Source: Bacillota bacterium (GTDB lineage Bacteria; Bacillota_I; Bacilli_A; RF39; UBA660). From it: a DNA stretch of 64,000 nucleotides. Under the pieces are notes generated by a model. That model was not told the DNA's origin, ran no database searches, and saw only the letters and a list, made by a program, of their open reading frames with translations. This document shows positions 29,642-39,643 of the stretch, piece by piece (position 1 is the first letter of the stretch; every line of letters begins with the position of its first letter). Made by a program: the position numbers and the translations under genes. The stretch is from positions 391,291-455,290 of the forward strand of contig SVAS01000001.1 of assembly GCA_015059285.1 (NCBI GenBank), read 5' to 3'.

Positions 29642-30571
29642 TTAATTTTCTTTATTACTTTTACCTAAATTACATCTATCACATAATGTTTGTAAATTAC
29701 TTAAAGTAGTTTTTCCACCTTTTGAAACAGGAACTATATGATCTACATGTAATTTAGCGCCATCTTTAACAGTAATACCACACTTTTGACATTTAAAATT
29801 ATCTCTTTTTAATACATCATAACGCATTTTATCAGTTAAATATTTTCGTTCCCTTTTTGATGTTTCATCATATTTTTTGCCATTTCTCCATTGCATATAT
29901 AAATCACATAATTCTTGATATTCTACTATTCTATTCTTCTTATATGTATTTTTACCAGAAGGTGTAGTATATGAAATAATTACATCTATCGAAATGTTAT
30001 ATACATTTTTATCGTAAAGAATTTCTTTTATGATTCTATTTTCAATCTTATTATATTTTTTTCGCGAAAAAGAAATCTGTTCTAAATCAGAATCACTGAT
30101 TATATCATCAATTTTTGAATATTCCTCAATATAATTATCAAAAATCTTTTTGTTTCTATAAGCATTTAAAATAAAATCTCTTATATTATTTTCATTATTT
30201 TCAATTTGGTATAATATTATTGACTTAGCTCTTGCTCTATCAAAACTTTTATGAGAATATTCATGTTCTTCAATTGTTCTATCAATTTGGCCCATTTCTT
30301 TAAATACATGTTTTTTATTTAATTCAACTACTTTATTATACTTTGTACTAATTTGTTTTACTTTTTCATTATTTTTATTTTTAATACTCTTTATGAAATA
30401 ATTTATAATTAAATATGAAGGCACAGAAATGTAAAAACAAATAATTGATATTTTTTCATTTAATTTATCCGTTAAATTTATACCTAAAATTAAATTAATA
30501 AATACAATTAAATAAAACAAAAGTAACCACATTCCAAACCATTTTAATAAATGTAATCCATTTTTTTTCAT
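29642..30571 (-). CDS. membrane-anchored HNH endonuclease
   Basis: Two N-terminal TM segments, long charged linker, C-terminal RYDVLKRDNFKCQKCGITVKDGAKLHVDHIVPVSKGGKTTLSNLQTLCDRCNLGKSNK (HNH). Start set at MKKNGLHLL with RBS gaggga. Confidence 0.85.
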   Translation of the reverse strand: MKKNGLHLLKWFGMWLLLFYLIVFINLILGINLTDKLNEKISIICFYISVPSYLIINYFIKSIKNKNNEKVKQISTKYNKVVELNKKHVFKEMGQIDRTIEEHEYSHKSFDRARAKSIILYQIENNENNIRDFILNAYRNKKIFDNYIEEYSKIDDIISDSDLEQISFSRKKYNKIENRIIKEILYDKNVYNISIDVIISYTTPSGKNTYKKNRIVEYQELCDLYMQWRNGKKYDETSKRERKYLTDKMRYDVLKRDNFKCQKCGITVKDGAKLHVDHIVPVSKGGKTTLSNLQTLCDRCNLGKSNKEN

Positions 30572-30928
30572 ACTATCCCTCACGAAAAACATTATATCAC
30601 AAGTTAATAAAAAAAGAAACGTTCGTGTAGATATGTAATATATATTAAAATAATAATAAACGCTAGTACAATAAGCATTTACAATTTTTAGCATTAATAT
30701 TTGTAGGAATTTATAAGATTTTTTTGAGATTATTCTGATAATTTGATAAAACCAATTGTGACCTAATTTGAGACTTTTCTCGAGAATATTTGTAGGTTTA
30801 TACACAATATAAAATTTACTCTATTCTTTTTTATATTTTTTCATCAAAATGATATTTTAATTTTATAGTTTTCTACATAAAAATACTATTTATCCTTGAT
30901 AGCCTTAATATAAGCATTAAAGGAATCT

Positions 30929-30948
30929 AAGTCCCTTCACTCGCACCA
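30929..30948 (+). repeat. att-like direct repeat, right copy (displaced tRNA-Leu 3' end)
   Basis: aagtcccttcactcgcacca, 20/20 identical to the tRNA-Leu 3' terminus, with no tRNA body. Confidence 0.8.
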
Positions 30949-31037
30949 AAAGGTATAAAACACACTTTTATAAAGTGTGTTTTTATGTTATTATATATAT
31001 AGCATAGTAAGATGTATTTTGATATTTATAAATATTA

Positions 31038-31318
31038 TGGCTATTTTAACGTTGTTATCTTTAATTTTATCAAAATCTCATAAACAAACAGACAATAAAA
31101 CCGTAAATAAACTTAAAAAAATTATATTGAGTGCAATATATTTTGTGATTTTTTTATAGCATATTATTTTATAGTGACTCTTATTACAATGATACCTCTT
31201 GCTTTGCTTTCTAAAAATGCAGATAGTGATACAGGTTTATGGGCATATAGTATTATTTGAGGAATGACTTTATCCCCTCTTTTATTGTTTATCACAACAA
31301 AAAAAATTTTTAAAAGGA
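31038..31318 (+). pseudogene. frameshifted small membrane protein
   Basis: MAILTLLSLILSKSHKQTDNKTVNKLKKIILSAIYFVIF, then in a shifted frame after a T7 run: AYYFIVTLITMIPLALLSKNADSDTGLWAYSII*GMTLSPLLLFITTKKIFKRK (in-frame TGA). Confidence 0.4.
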
Positions 31319-31333
31319 AGGAGAAAATAACAG

Positions 31334-31678
31334 ATGGAAATCATAAAACAAAAAGAAGTAACTCAAGGAACTAATGCTGATAATTGTAATACTTTGGAGT
31401 ATTCTTTTTCAGACAAAAAAATTGATTTAGGTGTAGCCATTATCAAAGGTAGATACCCAGAAAGTGGCTTTTGTATGAATACAAAATGCAAAGAATTAAT
31501 TTACGTTGTAGAAGGTAGTGGTATTTTATATTTTGATAATAGTAATACTACATTTTCACAAGGTGATTCTGTTTTAATAAACAAAAACGAAAAATATTAT
31601 TGGGAATCAAATTACTGCAAAGTTGCTATGATTTGTACTCCTGCTTTTTCAAAAGAACAATATAAATTAGTAGAGTAA
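31334..31678 (+). CDS. cupin-domain protein
   Basis: CKELIYVVEGSGILYFDNSNTTFSQGDSVLINKNEKYYWES. Confidence 0.85.
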   Translation: MEIIKQKEVTQGTNADNCNTLEYSFSDKKIDLGVAIIKGRYPESGFCMNTKCKELIYVVEGSGILYFDNSNTTFSQGDSVLINKNEKYYWESNYCKVAMICTPAFSKEQYKLVE

Positions 31679-31705
31679 TTTCAATTACACATTATACTTA
31701 ACTGT

Positions 31706-31730
31706 AAAAAGTGCTATGCACTTTTTTTAT
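31706..31730 (+). terminator. intrinsic terminator
   Basis: aaaaagtgc-tat-gcacttttttt. Confidence 0.7.
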
Positions 31731-31804
31731 TATGTTTTAATTGTTTTAATTCTTACTAATTTATGTTATAATATTACCCATGAATATTTATATAGGAGGT
31801 TTTT

Positions 31805-32974
31805 ATGAATTTAAAAAATAAATTATTACATTTAAAAGATACAATTATTCTTAAAGCTAAAGAAAAAGCATATGCATCAGGTTTTGGAAGTACTGAAGAT
31901 TATGAACCAAAATTCAATAGTTATGAACTTAGTGATTTTGTAGATAATTTAATTAACTGGTATTCTGAAACTATGATAAAAGGACATTTTACTGAAATTG
32001 GAGAATTTCATTTTCCTGAAGATTTAAGAAACTTCATTGAAAAAATGGCTGTATGGTATGAATTAAGATATCCAGATTATGAAATTAATAGACTTATGCC
32101 TGGTTCTAATCAAGAAGGCCTTTATGTAAGTGATATTATGTTTAAAAATAATAAATATATAAATGACTTGCTTGAAGAAGAAGCTGATACTAAATATTTA
32201 GATTGGGATGAATTTTATAATGCTAGATCATTTATCCGTGCCTTACCACATACTGAAAGATATTTTTTAGCTAAACCAAAATTTCCTAACTTAGTTTATA
32301 TAAAAACAGGTTCTTACCCTCATTTTCACTTACATCCAAACGGAACTATTTACGAAGCAGAAGGAATTGAAACACTTTTAGGATATCAAATTTATGATAA
32401 AGAATTAGTAGGAAAACATATTACCGAACTTCCTAATCTTTTAGAAGAATTTGGTTATAATCTATCTAGTAATTCTGAATTATTTAAAGTAATTAAGAAC
32501 TATAAAAATAGAGTTTATTTAAAAGAAGAACTATTAAACTGTGTTATGTATAGATTAATTGATCGTGGTGGTAATAGAATTGGACCTAGAAGAGCATTTT
32601 TGTTTGCTAAAGAATTTAATAGAAGTATTGACATTCCTTTGATTTATGGTATAGATTACTCTGATCCAGGTTTAAATAGTTTTATTACTACATACCTTGA
32701 AGCAGGTGGCAAAGAAGATTTAGTTTGTCTTGTAGGATACGGTTCTAGAAGCAGAAAAAATGAACCATTATCAATAATAAAACTTAAAGAAATCTATAAA
32801 CCTGTAACAAAAGAAACCGAAAAAGATTCTAAATTAACTGAATTGCATCAAAGACTTGTAAATGTTCTAGCTAACAGTATTGATCCAGAAGAATTAAGAC
32901 AAGAAACAGTTAAACAATTGAGAATTGAAAGAAAACTTCAAAAAAATAATTTAAATAAAAAAGCATCAGAATAA
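31805..32974 (+). CDS. hypothetical protein
   Basis: 389 aa with RBS taggagg; no family recognised. Confidence 0.7.
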   Translation: MNLKNKLLHLKDTIILKAKEKAYASGFGSTEDYEPKFNSYELSDFVDNLINWYSETMIKGHFTEIGEFHFPEDLRNFIEKMAVWYELRYPDYEINRLMPGSNQEGLYVSDIMFKNNKYINDLLEEEADTKYLDWDEFYNARSFIRALPHTERYFLAKPKFPNLVYIKTGSYPHFHLHPNGTIYEAEGIETLLGYQIYDKELVGKHITELPNLLEEFGYNLSSNSELFKVIKNYKNRVYLKEELLNCVMYRLIDRGGNRIGPRRAFLFAKEFNRSIDIPLIYGIDYSDPGLNSFITTYLEAGGKEDLVCLVGYGSRSRKNEPLSIIKLKEIYKPVTKETEKDSKLTELHQRLVNVLANSIDPEELRQETVKQLRIERKLQKNNLNKKASE

Positions 32975-32985
32975 TTTCTGATGTT

Positions 32986-33405
32986 TTATTTTTGAATCAT
33001 ATTTAATAAATTAATTTTAAACATATCTTTATCTGAATGTTGTTTAGATACCATTACACCTTTATATGTAACTAATTCTTGTTGATGTCCTTCACTTAAA
33101 ATATCAACAGGCATTATTTTATCTAGCATAACAATTCTTTCATTTTCATAAACTAAATATATTAATTTAATATCTCCATGAACCTTAGAAAACATAATAT
33201 CAGTTGGTAATTTTAATTCATAAGTTTTAGTAGCTTGACTACTATTAGTCGCAACTAATTCACCTAAGAAATTTCCTTCTTTTAAAGCAGGATAGTATTC
33301 AAAATATAATTTTTTATATGCTAACATATTATATTTTTTTAATGAACGTTCAAGTTTTTTGAATTCATTTTCGTTTATATATTCAAATACATAATTTTCT
33401 TTCAT
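32986..33405 (-). CDS. hypothetical protein
   Basis: ORF with RBS aaaggagg; likely start MKENYVFEYI. Confidence 0.6.
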   Translation of the reverse strand: MKENYVFEYINENEFKKLERSLKKYNMLAYKKLYFEYYPALKEGNFLGELVATNSSQATKTYELKLPTDIMFSKVHGDIKLIYLVYENERIVMLDKIMPVDILSEGHQQELVTYKGVMVSKQHSDKDMFKINLLNMIQK

Positions 33406-33477
33406 ATTTTTACCTCCTTTTAGTTTTCTAATCAATGGCTCAATAATATTATCATAATTTCAGTTAAAAGTCAATAA

Positions 33478-33744
33478 TTATATATCCAGTTCTACTGCTG
33501 TACAACCATTATTATAGTAAAAAGTTTTATAATCAATTACTTTCTTACATCTTCTTAAAGTTTCATGAGTAGTTATTTTTAAAATACCACTACCTACTCC
33601 ATGTACTACTATTATAAATTTTTGCTTCATTTTTAAATTATCATTAACAAAATCAATGATTGCTACTCTAGCTGTTTCACGGTCATAACCATGCAAATCT
33701 AATTTTGGAAGACTATCTATAAAAATCAAATCATTTAAATGCAT
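33478..33744 (-). CDS. Smr domain protein
   Basis: LDLHGYDRETARVAIIDFVNDNLKMKQKFIIVVHGVGSGILK. Confidence 0.85.
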   Translation of the reverse strand: MHLNDLIFIDSLPKLDLHGYDRETARVAIIDFVNDNLKMKQKFIIVVHGVGSGILKITTHETLRRCKKVIDYKTFYYNNGCTAVELDI

Positions 33745-34627
33745 TATAGACTTCTTCCATTTCTTCTAATGTAGGAATTGAAACTCTTGTTCCAATTCTA
33801 GAAACAGAAATTGCTCCCGCTATATTTGAAAGTTTTAATACTTTTTCAAAATCAAAGTTATTTGCTATTCCATAAGTAAATGCACCATGGAATATATCTC
33901 CTGCTCCAGTAGAGTCTACTGCTTTAAGTTTTATAGATGGCATTATTTTTATTTCACCTTTTAATTTATACAAACATCCAGCCGCTTCTAAAGTAACTAC
34001 TATATTATTATGAAAAATAGTTTCTAATTTAGTATATACATCACTAGCATTACTATAATCACTATTAAACTTAATTTCTGAAACGTTTTCAGCAAATTCC
34101 TTTGAACAAACTAGATATGTTACCATTTTAGAAAGTTCTACTATTTCTTTACGAGACCTACCGGCATCTATAATGCTTATTGCCTTAGGGTATTTTTCTA
34201 ATAATTTTTTAGACATTTCATATTCTTGACCATCCATCAAAATAATATCAGGTTCAAAATCTAAGCTAAATTCTTTCATTTTCATATCACTAGGTCTATA
34301 AGTAAATACTGTTCTACTACCAATTGAAGTATTAGCTAAAATAAAACTAGAAGTAGTAGTATGTTCTTCACTCATTTCTAAGTATTTAGTATTAACACCA
34401 ATCATATCAAATTCATTTTTTATTTTTTTACCATATAAATCTTTTCCTACTATTCCAGCAAAAGTAGTATCCATATTCCATTTACCTAATAGATAAGCAG
34501 CCGTAGCACTTGGACCACCACCACACTCTATGCGATCATGAACTCTATTTTTAGTATTTTCTTCAGGGTATTCATCAACTGGTATAGTTATATCGTAAGC
34601 TGCATGTCCTATACATAATATTTTCAT
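33731..34627 (-). CDS. PfkB-family carbohydrate kinase
   Basis: Start MKILCIGHAAYDITIPVDEYPEEN; GGGPSATAAYLLGKW; VDSTGAGDIFHGAFTYG. Longer ORF start overlaps the upstream gene. Confidence 0.92.
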   Translation of the reverse strand: MKILCIGHAAYDITIPVDEYPEENTKNRVHDRIECGGGPSATAAYLLGKWNMDTTFAGIVGKDLYGKKIKNEFDMIGVNTKYLEMSEEHTTTSSFILANTSIGSRTVFTYRPSDMKMKEFSLDFEPDIILMDGQEYEMSKKLLEKYPKAISIIDAGRSRKEIVELSKMVTYLVCSKEFAENVSEIKFNSDYSNASDVYTKLETIFHNNIVVTLEAAGCLYKLKGEIKIMPSIKLKAVDSTGAGDIFHGAFTYGIANNFDFEKVLKLSNIAGAISVSRIGTRVSIPTLEEMEEVYNAFK

Positions 34628-34679
34628 ATCATCACCTATTATAATTATAGAACAAAAAAGACAAATAATCAATATTTGT

Positions 34680-35549
34680 CTACTCATTAACTGTAATAAT
34701 CCGTTTAATTGACACACTATTTTCATATATGTCAGTAGCCGTATAAGTAACTGTATAAATTCCAGGTATGCCAAAACTTAAATTACTTTTAGTAGTTATT
34801 TTAACATCTTGTCCACTATTATCACTAGCAGATACACCATCTAATAAATCAAATTCTAATATATCCGCTGAAACACTCACGTTAGCAGGAACAATTAAAA
34901 CTGGTGGTGTTGTATCTCTTACAACTATAGTTCTGTTAATAGAAGATATTAAGCCATCTTCTTCTACCATATAATTAATGGTATAATGACCGACACTATC
35001 TGTTTTAATAATGTTATCTTTTCCAGTTATAGTTATTTGAACATCATCTATTATATTACCCTTAGAACCATAAGCAATAACTCCAGGTTCTAAATACATA
35101 TCCCCAAGTTCCAAATAAACTAAAGCTTCGCCTTTTAAAATAATTTTAGGTTTATTGTAATCAGTTTCTTCAAATACAGTTTGTGATCCTGTATTTTCAT
35201 TAACTTCATAAATATAACTATTTTTATTTTTTGTAATAGTTAGCGTCATATCATCAGGAAGTAATTTATTGGTTATTGGATTAACAATATTACTATCTAT
35301 AAATTTTGACTGTTTTAGTTGTAATAAAGTTAATGTAATGGTTTCACCTGATTTTTCTGGCAAACTTTCTTTATTATCATTAGCCCAAGATTTGAGCGCT
35401 AATTCAATATTATTAATTTGAATTTCATATAAATCTTCTTTTCTTTTTTCTAGTTGATTTAAAACCATTGGTGTCACAATCAAAGATACTACTCCAAGTA
35501 TAACCATAGTTGCAATCATTTCAATAAATGTAAAACCTTTTTTCATCAA
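34680..35549 (-). CDS. prepilin-like protein with Ig-like (DUF5011-type) repeats (paralog E)
   Basis: MKKGFTFIEMIATMVILGVVSLIVTPMVLNQL; VYLELGDMYLEPGVIAYGSKGNIIDDVQITITG. Confidence 0.82.
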   Translation of the reverse strand: MMKKGFTFIEMIATMVILGVVSLIVTPMVLNQLEKRKEDLYEIQINNIELALKSWANDNKESLPEKSGETITLTLLQLKQSKFIDSNIVNPITNKLLPDDMTLTITKNKNSYIYEVNENTGSQTVFEETDYNKPKIILKGEALVYLELGDMYLEPGVIAYGSKGNIIDDVQITITGKDNIIKTDSVGHYTINYMVEEDGLISSINRTIVVRDTTPPVLIVPANVSVSADILEFDLLDGVSASDNSGQDVKITTKSNLSFGIPGIYTVTYTATDIYENSVSIKRIITVNE

Positions 35550-35618
35550 AAAAACACCACTCTCTAATAGTATTATAGTTTATTAAAAAGTGATGTTTTT
35601 CAAATATAACCTTTTGTT

Positions 35619-36395
35619 TTAAATAGTTTTACTTCCAAATTCTTCATCATCATCGTGAGGATGCGGCTCATCAGGCAAACTATCTAAGTATTTAGCATAC
35701 TTTTCTAATTCTTCTTCAGTGTATAAACCAAACAATGCATCCGGATCTTGATCATCTGTTATCCCATTTAGCACAAATCTTTTATAATTAGGTCTTAAAT
35801 CAGCTTCAGAAATTTTCTTTTCATCTTCTATCACTGGTTTAGTAGTCAAATCTTTATTATTTTTATAAAGTTCAACTCCTAAAACTAACGCTCTAAATTG
35901 CTTATAATTAGAAGCATATTCTAATATTTTTTCATAACAGAAATTACAATCATACGTATCATCATAAAAATAATTATCTAACCATTCTTCTAATTTTAAA
36001 GTTAATAAATCATTTTCTTTCAAAAAGCGTATAAATTTTCTATCAGATAGTAAAGGTAAAAATGTTTTAGAAATAAAATCACCAAACACATGATTTTCCT
36101 TACTTATTTGTCTAATACCTTTGTCCGCATGTTTTTTAAGCCCGTGGGCATCTTCAAAAATAGTTTCTAAATGCTTTTCTTTGCCATCACTTTTATAAGA
36201 AATATAAAAGTGTGTATGCCCTTTTAATTTAGCTTTATCAAAATCTATTTCTTTTATTAAAAAATCTGGATTACTATCAATAGTAAATGCATCTATAGCC
36301 ATAAGACTTACCTTATCTTTTAAAATGCCTCCTTCAGGAACTTTAACAGTAAAATCTTCTCCATCAATTGTAACTTTTAAAGTATATCGTCCCAT
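35619..36395 (-). CDS. hypothetical protein
   Basis: ORF; likely start MGRYTLKVTIDGED. Confidence 0.6.
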   Translation of the reverse strand: MGRYTLKVTIDGEDFTVKVPEGGILKDKVSLMAIDAFTIDSNPDFLIKEIDFDKAKLKGHTHFYISYKSDGKEKHLETIFEDAHGLKKHADKGIRQISKENHVFGDFISKTFLPLLSDRKFIRFLKENDLLTLKLEEWLDNYFYDDTYDCNFCYEKILEYASNYKQFRALVLGVELYKNNKDLTTKPVIEDEKKISEADLRPNYKRFVLNGITDDQDPDALFGLYTEEELEKYAKYLDSLPDEPHPHDDDEEFGSKTI

Positions 36396-36455
36396 ATAAT
36401 CCCCCTTATCTAAAGTTATTATAACATAAAAGAAAAAACTTTCCAAATTAAAAAA

Positions 36456-36938
36456 TTAACTTTCAAAGAAGTTAATTTTTGCTTTACATAACTGTTTATA
36501 TTTTTTTAGTTTAATTCGTCTTTTGACATCATCAAATAAAAGTGTATAAACTACTTCCCAAATCATAACCCATCCAATAATTAAACATATTTCTTTTAGT
36601 ACATATAAATAACTTAAAATTTTTAAAGCAGAAAATGCTATTAAAATAACCCCTAAAAGAAATAATACTATCTGACGATAAGTTTGATGTTTTGATACTA
36701 TTAATAAATGACTTATTTCTTGTCCAAAGTAGGCATGAATCATATCTGTTATATTATTTTGATTTGTTTTACTTAATTTACTCTCACTTTTAATATTAAT
36801 TTCAATCTTACTTTTTAAAGGAAAGGTTAAACATTCTCTATAAATAAAACTCGCTAGTTCTTGTGATAATTTATCATTATCAAATTTAGCAATCACATCT
36901 CCATAATTCTTAATATTAATCTCTATTTTATTTATCAT
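36456..36938 (-). CDS. hypothetical membrane protein
   Basis: 160 aa with TM segments, overlaps the rhomboid gene end. Confidence 0.6.
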   Translation of the reverse strand: MINKIEINIKNYGDVIAKFDNDKLSQELASFIYRECLTFPLKSKIEINIKSESKLSKTNQNNITDMIHAYFGQEISHLLIVSKHQTYRQIVLFLLGVILIAFSALKILSYLYVLKEICLIIGWVMIWEVVYTLLFDDVKRRIKLKKYKQLCKAKINFFES

Positions 36939-38092
36939 TAAACACCTCTAAAAAATATCATAAAAATTAAAAATCCCATTAAAATCAAAGACATAATTAT
37001 CCCATTTGTTTTTTCTACTTTAGTTGATTTATATTTAACACCTAAAGCCATAGAAACTAAAATACCACCAATTAATCCCCCAATGTGAGCTGCATTATCA
37101 ATTCCATTTAAAATAAACCCTAATAATAAATTCATAACGATTAATGGAATTATTTGTGATTTTAAAACACCATCTAAATAAACACGATAATGATAACCAA
37201 AATATAAAGTTGCTCCTAAAAGTCCAAATATAGCTCCACTTGCTCCAGCACTTATACCATCACTAAATAAAATTGAAAGTAGACTACCAAATATAGCACT
37301 CATAATATAAATAATTGTAAATTTAAATTTACCATAAAAACTTTCTACTTGAGGTCCAATTACATATAAAGCATAACTATTGACAAGTAAGTGAATTAAA
37401 CCAATATGTAAAAACGCACATGTAAGTAGTCTATAGTACTGTCCTGCACGAACTAAAATGCCATAATTAGCACCAAACTTAATTAAAGTTCCAACATGAG
37501 TACTACCGCTACCAAATAAATACATAAGAATAAAAACTATAATATTAATAGCTATGATTGAATATGTTATAATAGGTTTTTTCTTAGTAAAAACTTCTTC
37601 AGCTCTCATAGTCTCACTCTCACTTTTTTTAGTAATTTCACTAGTTAATTTCATAAATAGTTCCATACCTTTTTCCTTAAAATCAGTATTATCAGTAATA
37701 GTTGGAAATTCACTAGTAACAAAGTCATACTTATTTAAATCATCAATCGTTTCTATGTAAGCACAATCTACGTTACCTAATTTAGTATTATCTTTATTTA
37801 CATTGTCTCCTAAATTTAAAAATATACTTAACGCATTCATAGAAAAAGACATCGTTTTCTTTTTTATTTTTTTCATTATTTTTTTAGTTCTATATATATC
37901 AAAATCTAATTGTTCATCATTATGAATATAGTTACTAACAATGCGTATTATCTCATGATCATTATTTAAATTTTCTAACCAAATTTCATTTTGAGCACCT
38001 TGCAAGATTATAGGATTATAACCTTGTTCAGTTATAAAATAATGAAGTAACTTCATAACCAATTCATCAGTTTTATCTACTCTTGCTTCCAT
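36938..38092 (-). CDS. rhomboid-family intramembrane serine protease
   Basis: LTCAFLHIGLIHLLVNSYALYVIG and GASGAIFGLLGA (GxSG), AHIGGLIGGIL. Confidence 0.93.
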   Translation of the reverse strand: MEARVDKTDELVMKLLHYFITEQGYNPIILQGAQNEIWLENLNNDHEIIRIVSNYIHNDEQLDFDIYRTKKIMKKIKKKTMSFSMNALSIFLNLGDNVNKDNTKLGNVDCAYIETIDDLNKYDFVTSEFPTITDNTDFKEKGMELFMKLTSEITKKSESETMRAEEVFTKKKPIITYSIIAINIIVFILMYLFGSGSTHVGTLIKFGANYGILVRAGQYYRLLTCAFLHIGLIHLLVNSYALYVIGPQVESFYGKFKFTIIYIMSAIFGSLLSILFSDGISAGASGAIFGLLGATLYFGYHYRVYLDGVLKSQIIPLIVMNLLLGFILNGIDNAAHIGGLIGGILVSMALGVKYKSTKVEKTNGIIMSLILMGFLIFMIFFRGV

Positions 38093-38142
38093 AAATTCCT
38101 CCAAACAATAACATTTTACACTTTTTTTAAATTTTAGTAAAG

Positions 38143-39060
38143 CTAAGCATTTTTAAATTTATTTAAAATATTTTCAAAACATTTTGGAAGTCCGCTAGAA
38201 AATTCCAAATATTTTTTACTAGTAGGATGTACAAAACCTAAAGTTTTAGCATGTAAACATTGACCACTTTCATCTATAATTTTGCGTCTTCCATATACCG
38301 GATCATTAACAACTGGATGTCCAATATAATTCATATGCACTCTAATTTGATGTGTTCTACCAGTTTCTAGTTTTAATTCTATTAAAGTTGCCTCTTTATA
38401 TCTTTCTAAAACTTTAAAATGTGTAACAGCAGTTTTAGCATTAACATCAGTAACTGCCATTTTTTTACGGTCTTTTTCATCTCTTCCAATAGGAGCGTCA
38501 ATAGTACCAGTATCATTATTAATAACTCCCCATACTAAAGCAATATAAATTCTAGTGGTTGTTTTTTCTTCTAATTGTTTAGCTAAAAATTCATGCGCTA
38601 AATTATTTTTAGCAACCATTAGTAAACCTGTAGTATATGCATCAATTCTATGAACAATTCCTGGTCTAAAGCATCCATTAATACTACTTAAATTATTTGA
38701 ATGATATAAAAGCCCATTTACTAAAGTTCCATGATTATTTCCAACTGCAGGATGAACTACTATACCATTAGCTTTATTAACAACAATCACATCATCATCT
38801 TCATAAACTATATCTAAATCCATCTCCTCAGGGATTGCATTCATAACTTCCTCTTCGTAAGTTATTTCTATAACATCGTTTTCTTTAACAATATACCCAG
38901 CTTTAGTATTATTTCCATTTACCAAAATATCATTATTTTTAATTAATTTATTAATTTTACTACGACTAAGATCTTCAATATTATTACTTAAATAAACATC
39001 TAATCTATCATTACTATCAGTTACTACTAGTTTCACTTTTCTCACCTCTAAATATATCAA
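38143..39060 (-). CDS. rluD: RluD-type ribosomal large subunit pseudouridine synthase
   Basis: S4 domain then GIVHRIDAYTTGLLMVAKN, ETGRTHQIRVHMNYIGHPVVNDPVYG. Confidence 0.93.
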   Translation of the reverse strand: MIYLEVRKVKLVVTDSNDRLDVYLSNNIEDLSRSKINKLIKNNDILVNGNNTKAGYIVKENDVIEITYEEEVMNAIPEEMDLDIVYEDDDVIVVNKANGIVVHPAVGNNHGTLVNGLLYHSNNLSSINGCFRPGIVHRIDAYTTGLLMVAKNNLAHEFLAKQLEEKTTTRIYIALVWGVINNDTGTIDAPIGRDEKDRKKMAVTDVNAKTAVTHFKVLERYKEATLIELKLETGRTHQIRVHMNYIGHPVVNDPVYGRRKIIDESGQCLHAKTLGFVHPTSKKYLEFSSGLPKCFENILNKFKNA

Positions 39061-39484
39061 TTATTAATAAAAACACAGAAACAACAATACAAATATCTGC
39101 AAAATTAAAAATAGGAAAATTATAATTAAAAATTAAAAAATCTAAATAATCTATTACATAACCAAATATTATTCTATCAATAAGATTACCAATTATACCA
39201 CCTAATAAAAGTCCATATGTAATATTTTCAAAATTAGTTAATTTTTTGTTTTTAATAAAATATACATATATAAGTATAATAGACATAATTGCAACAAATA
39301 TTAAAAATAAGCGATTACCACTAAAAATACTCCAAGCAGCGCCATCATTTTGTACATATGTTAAATTAAAAAAATTACTAATAATTTCATTACTATAATT
39401 TAGTTTTAAAGTACTTGAAACAATTATTTTAACCATTTGATCTATCACAATACATAAAAATGTTATAAATCCTACTTTTTTCAT
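39017..39484 (-). CDS. lspA: lipoprotein signal peptidase
   Basis: VQNDGAAWSIF, GLLLGGIIGNLIDRI, IFNFADICIV. Confidence 0.95.
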   Translation of the reverse strand: MKKVGFITFLCIVIDQMVKIIVSSTLKLNYSNEIISNFFNLTYVQNDGAAWSIFSGNRLFLIFVAIMSIILIYVYFIKNKKLTNFENITYGLLLGGIIGNLIDRIIFGYVIDYLDFLIFNYNFPIFNFADICIVVSVFLLIIDIFRGEKSETSSN

Positions 39485-39643
39485 AATTTCACCTAAAAGT
39501 ATTATACCTTAAAATAAACAAAAAGGAAACCGTAATCCTACGAGTTTCCAATAGTATTATATGCATAAAATAAATTTTTATTATAAATCTTGACAAAAAA
39601 TTTTTTATTGTTAAAATATTTAGTTAGTAAAGGGGGGAGTTCT

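Larger units (their letters stand above)
28841..30948. mobile_element. small integrated element/remnant at tRNA-Leu
   Basis: Bounded by the 20-bp tRNA-Leu duplication; contains candidate TA locus, IS3 remnant and HNH gene. No integrase seen. Confidence 0.65.

Noticed and set aside
31240-31265. In-frame TGA in a membrane protein fragment, suggesting TGA = Trp recoding as in Mycoplasma
   Set aside because: The fragment is also frameshifted at a T-run and looks like a pseudogene; the DUF1016 remnant ends naturally at TGA. No consistent recoding evidence.
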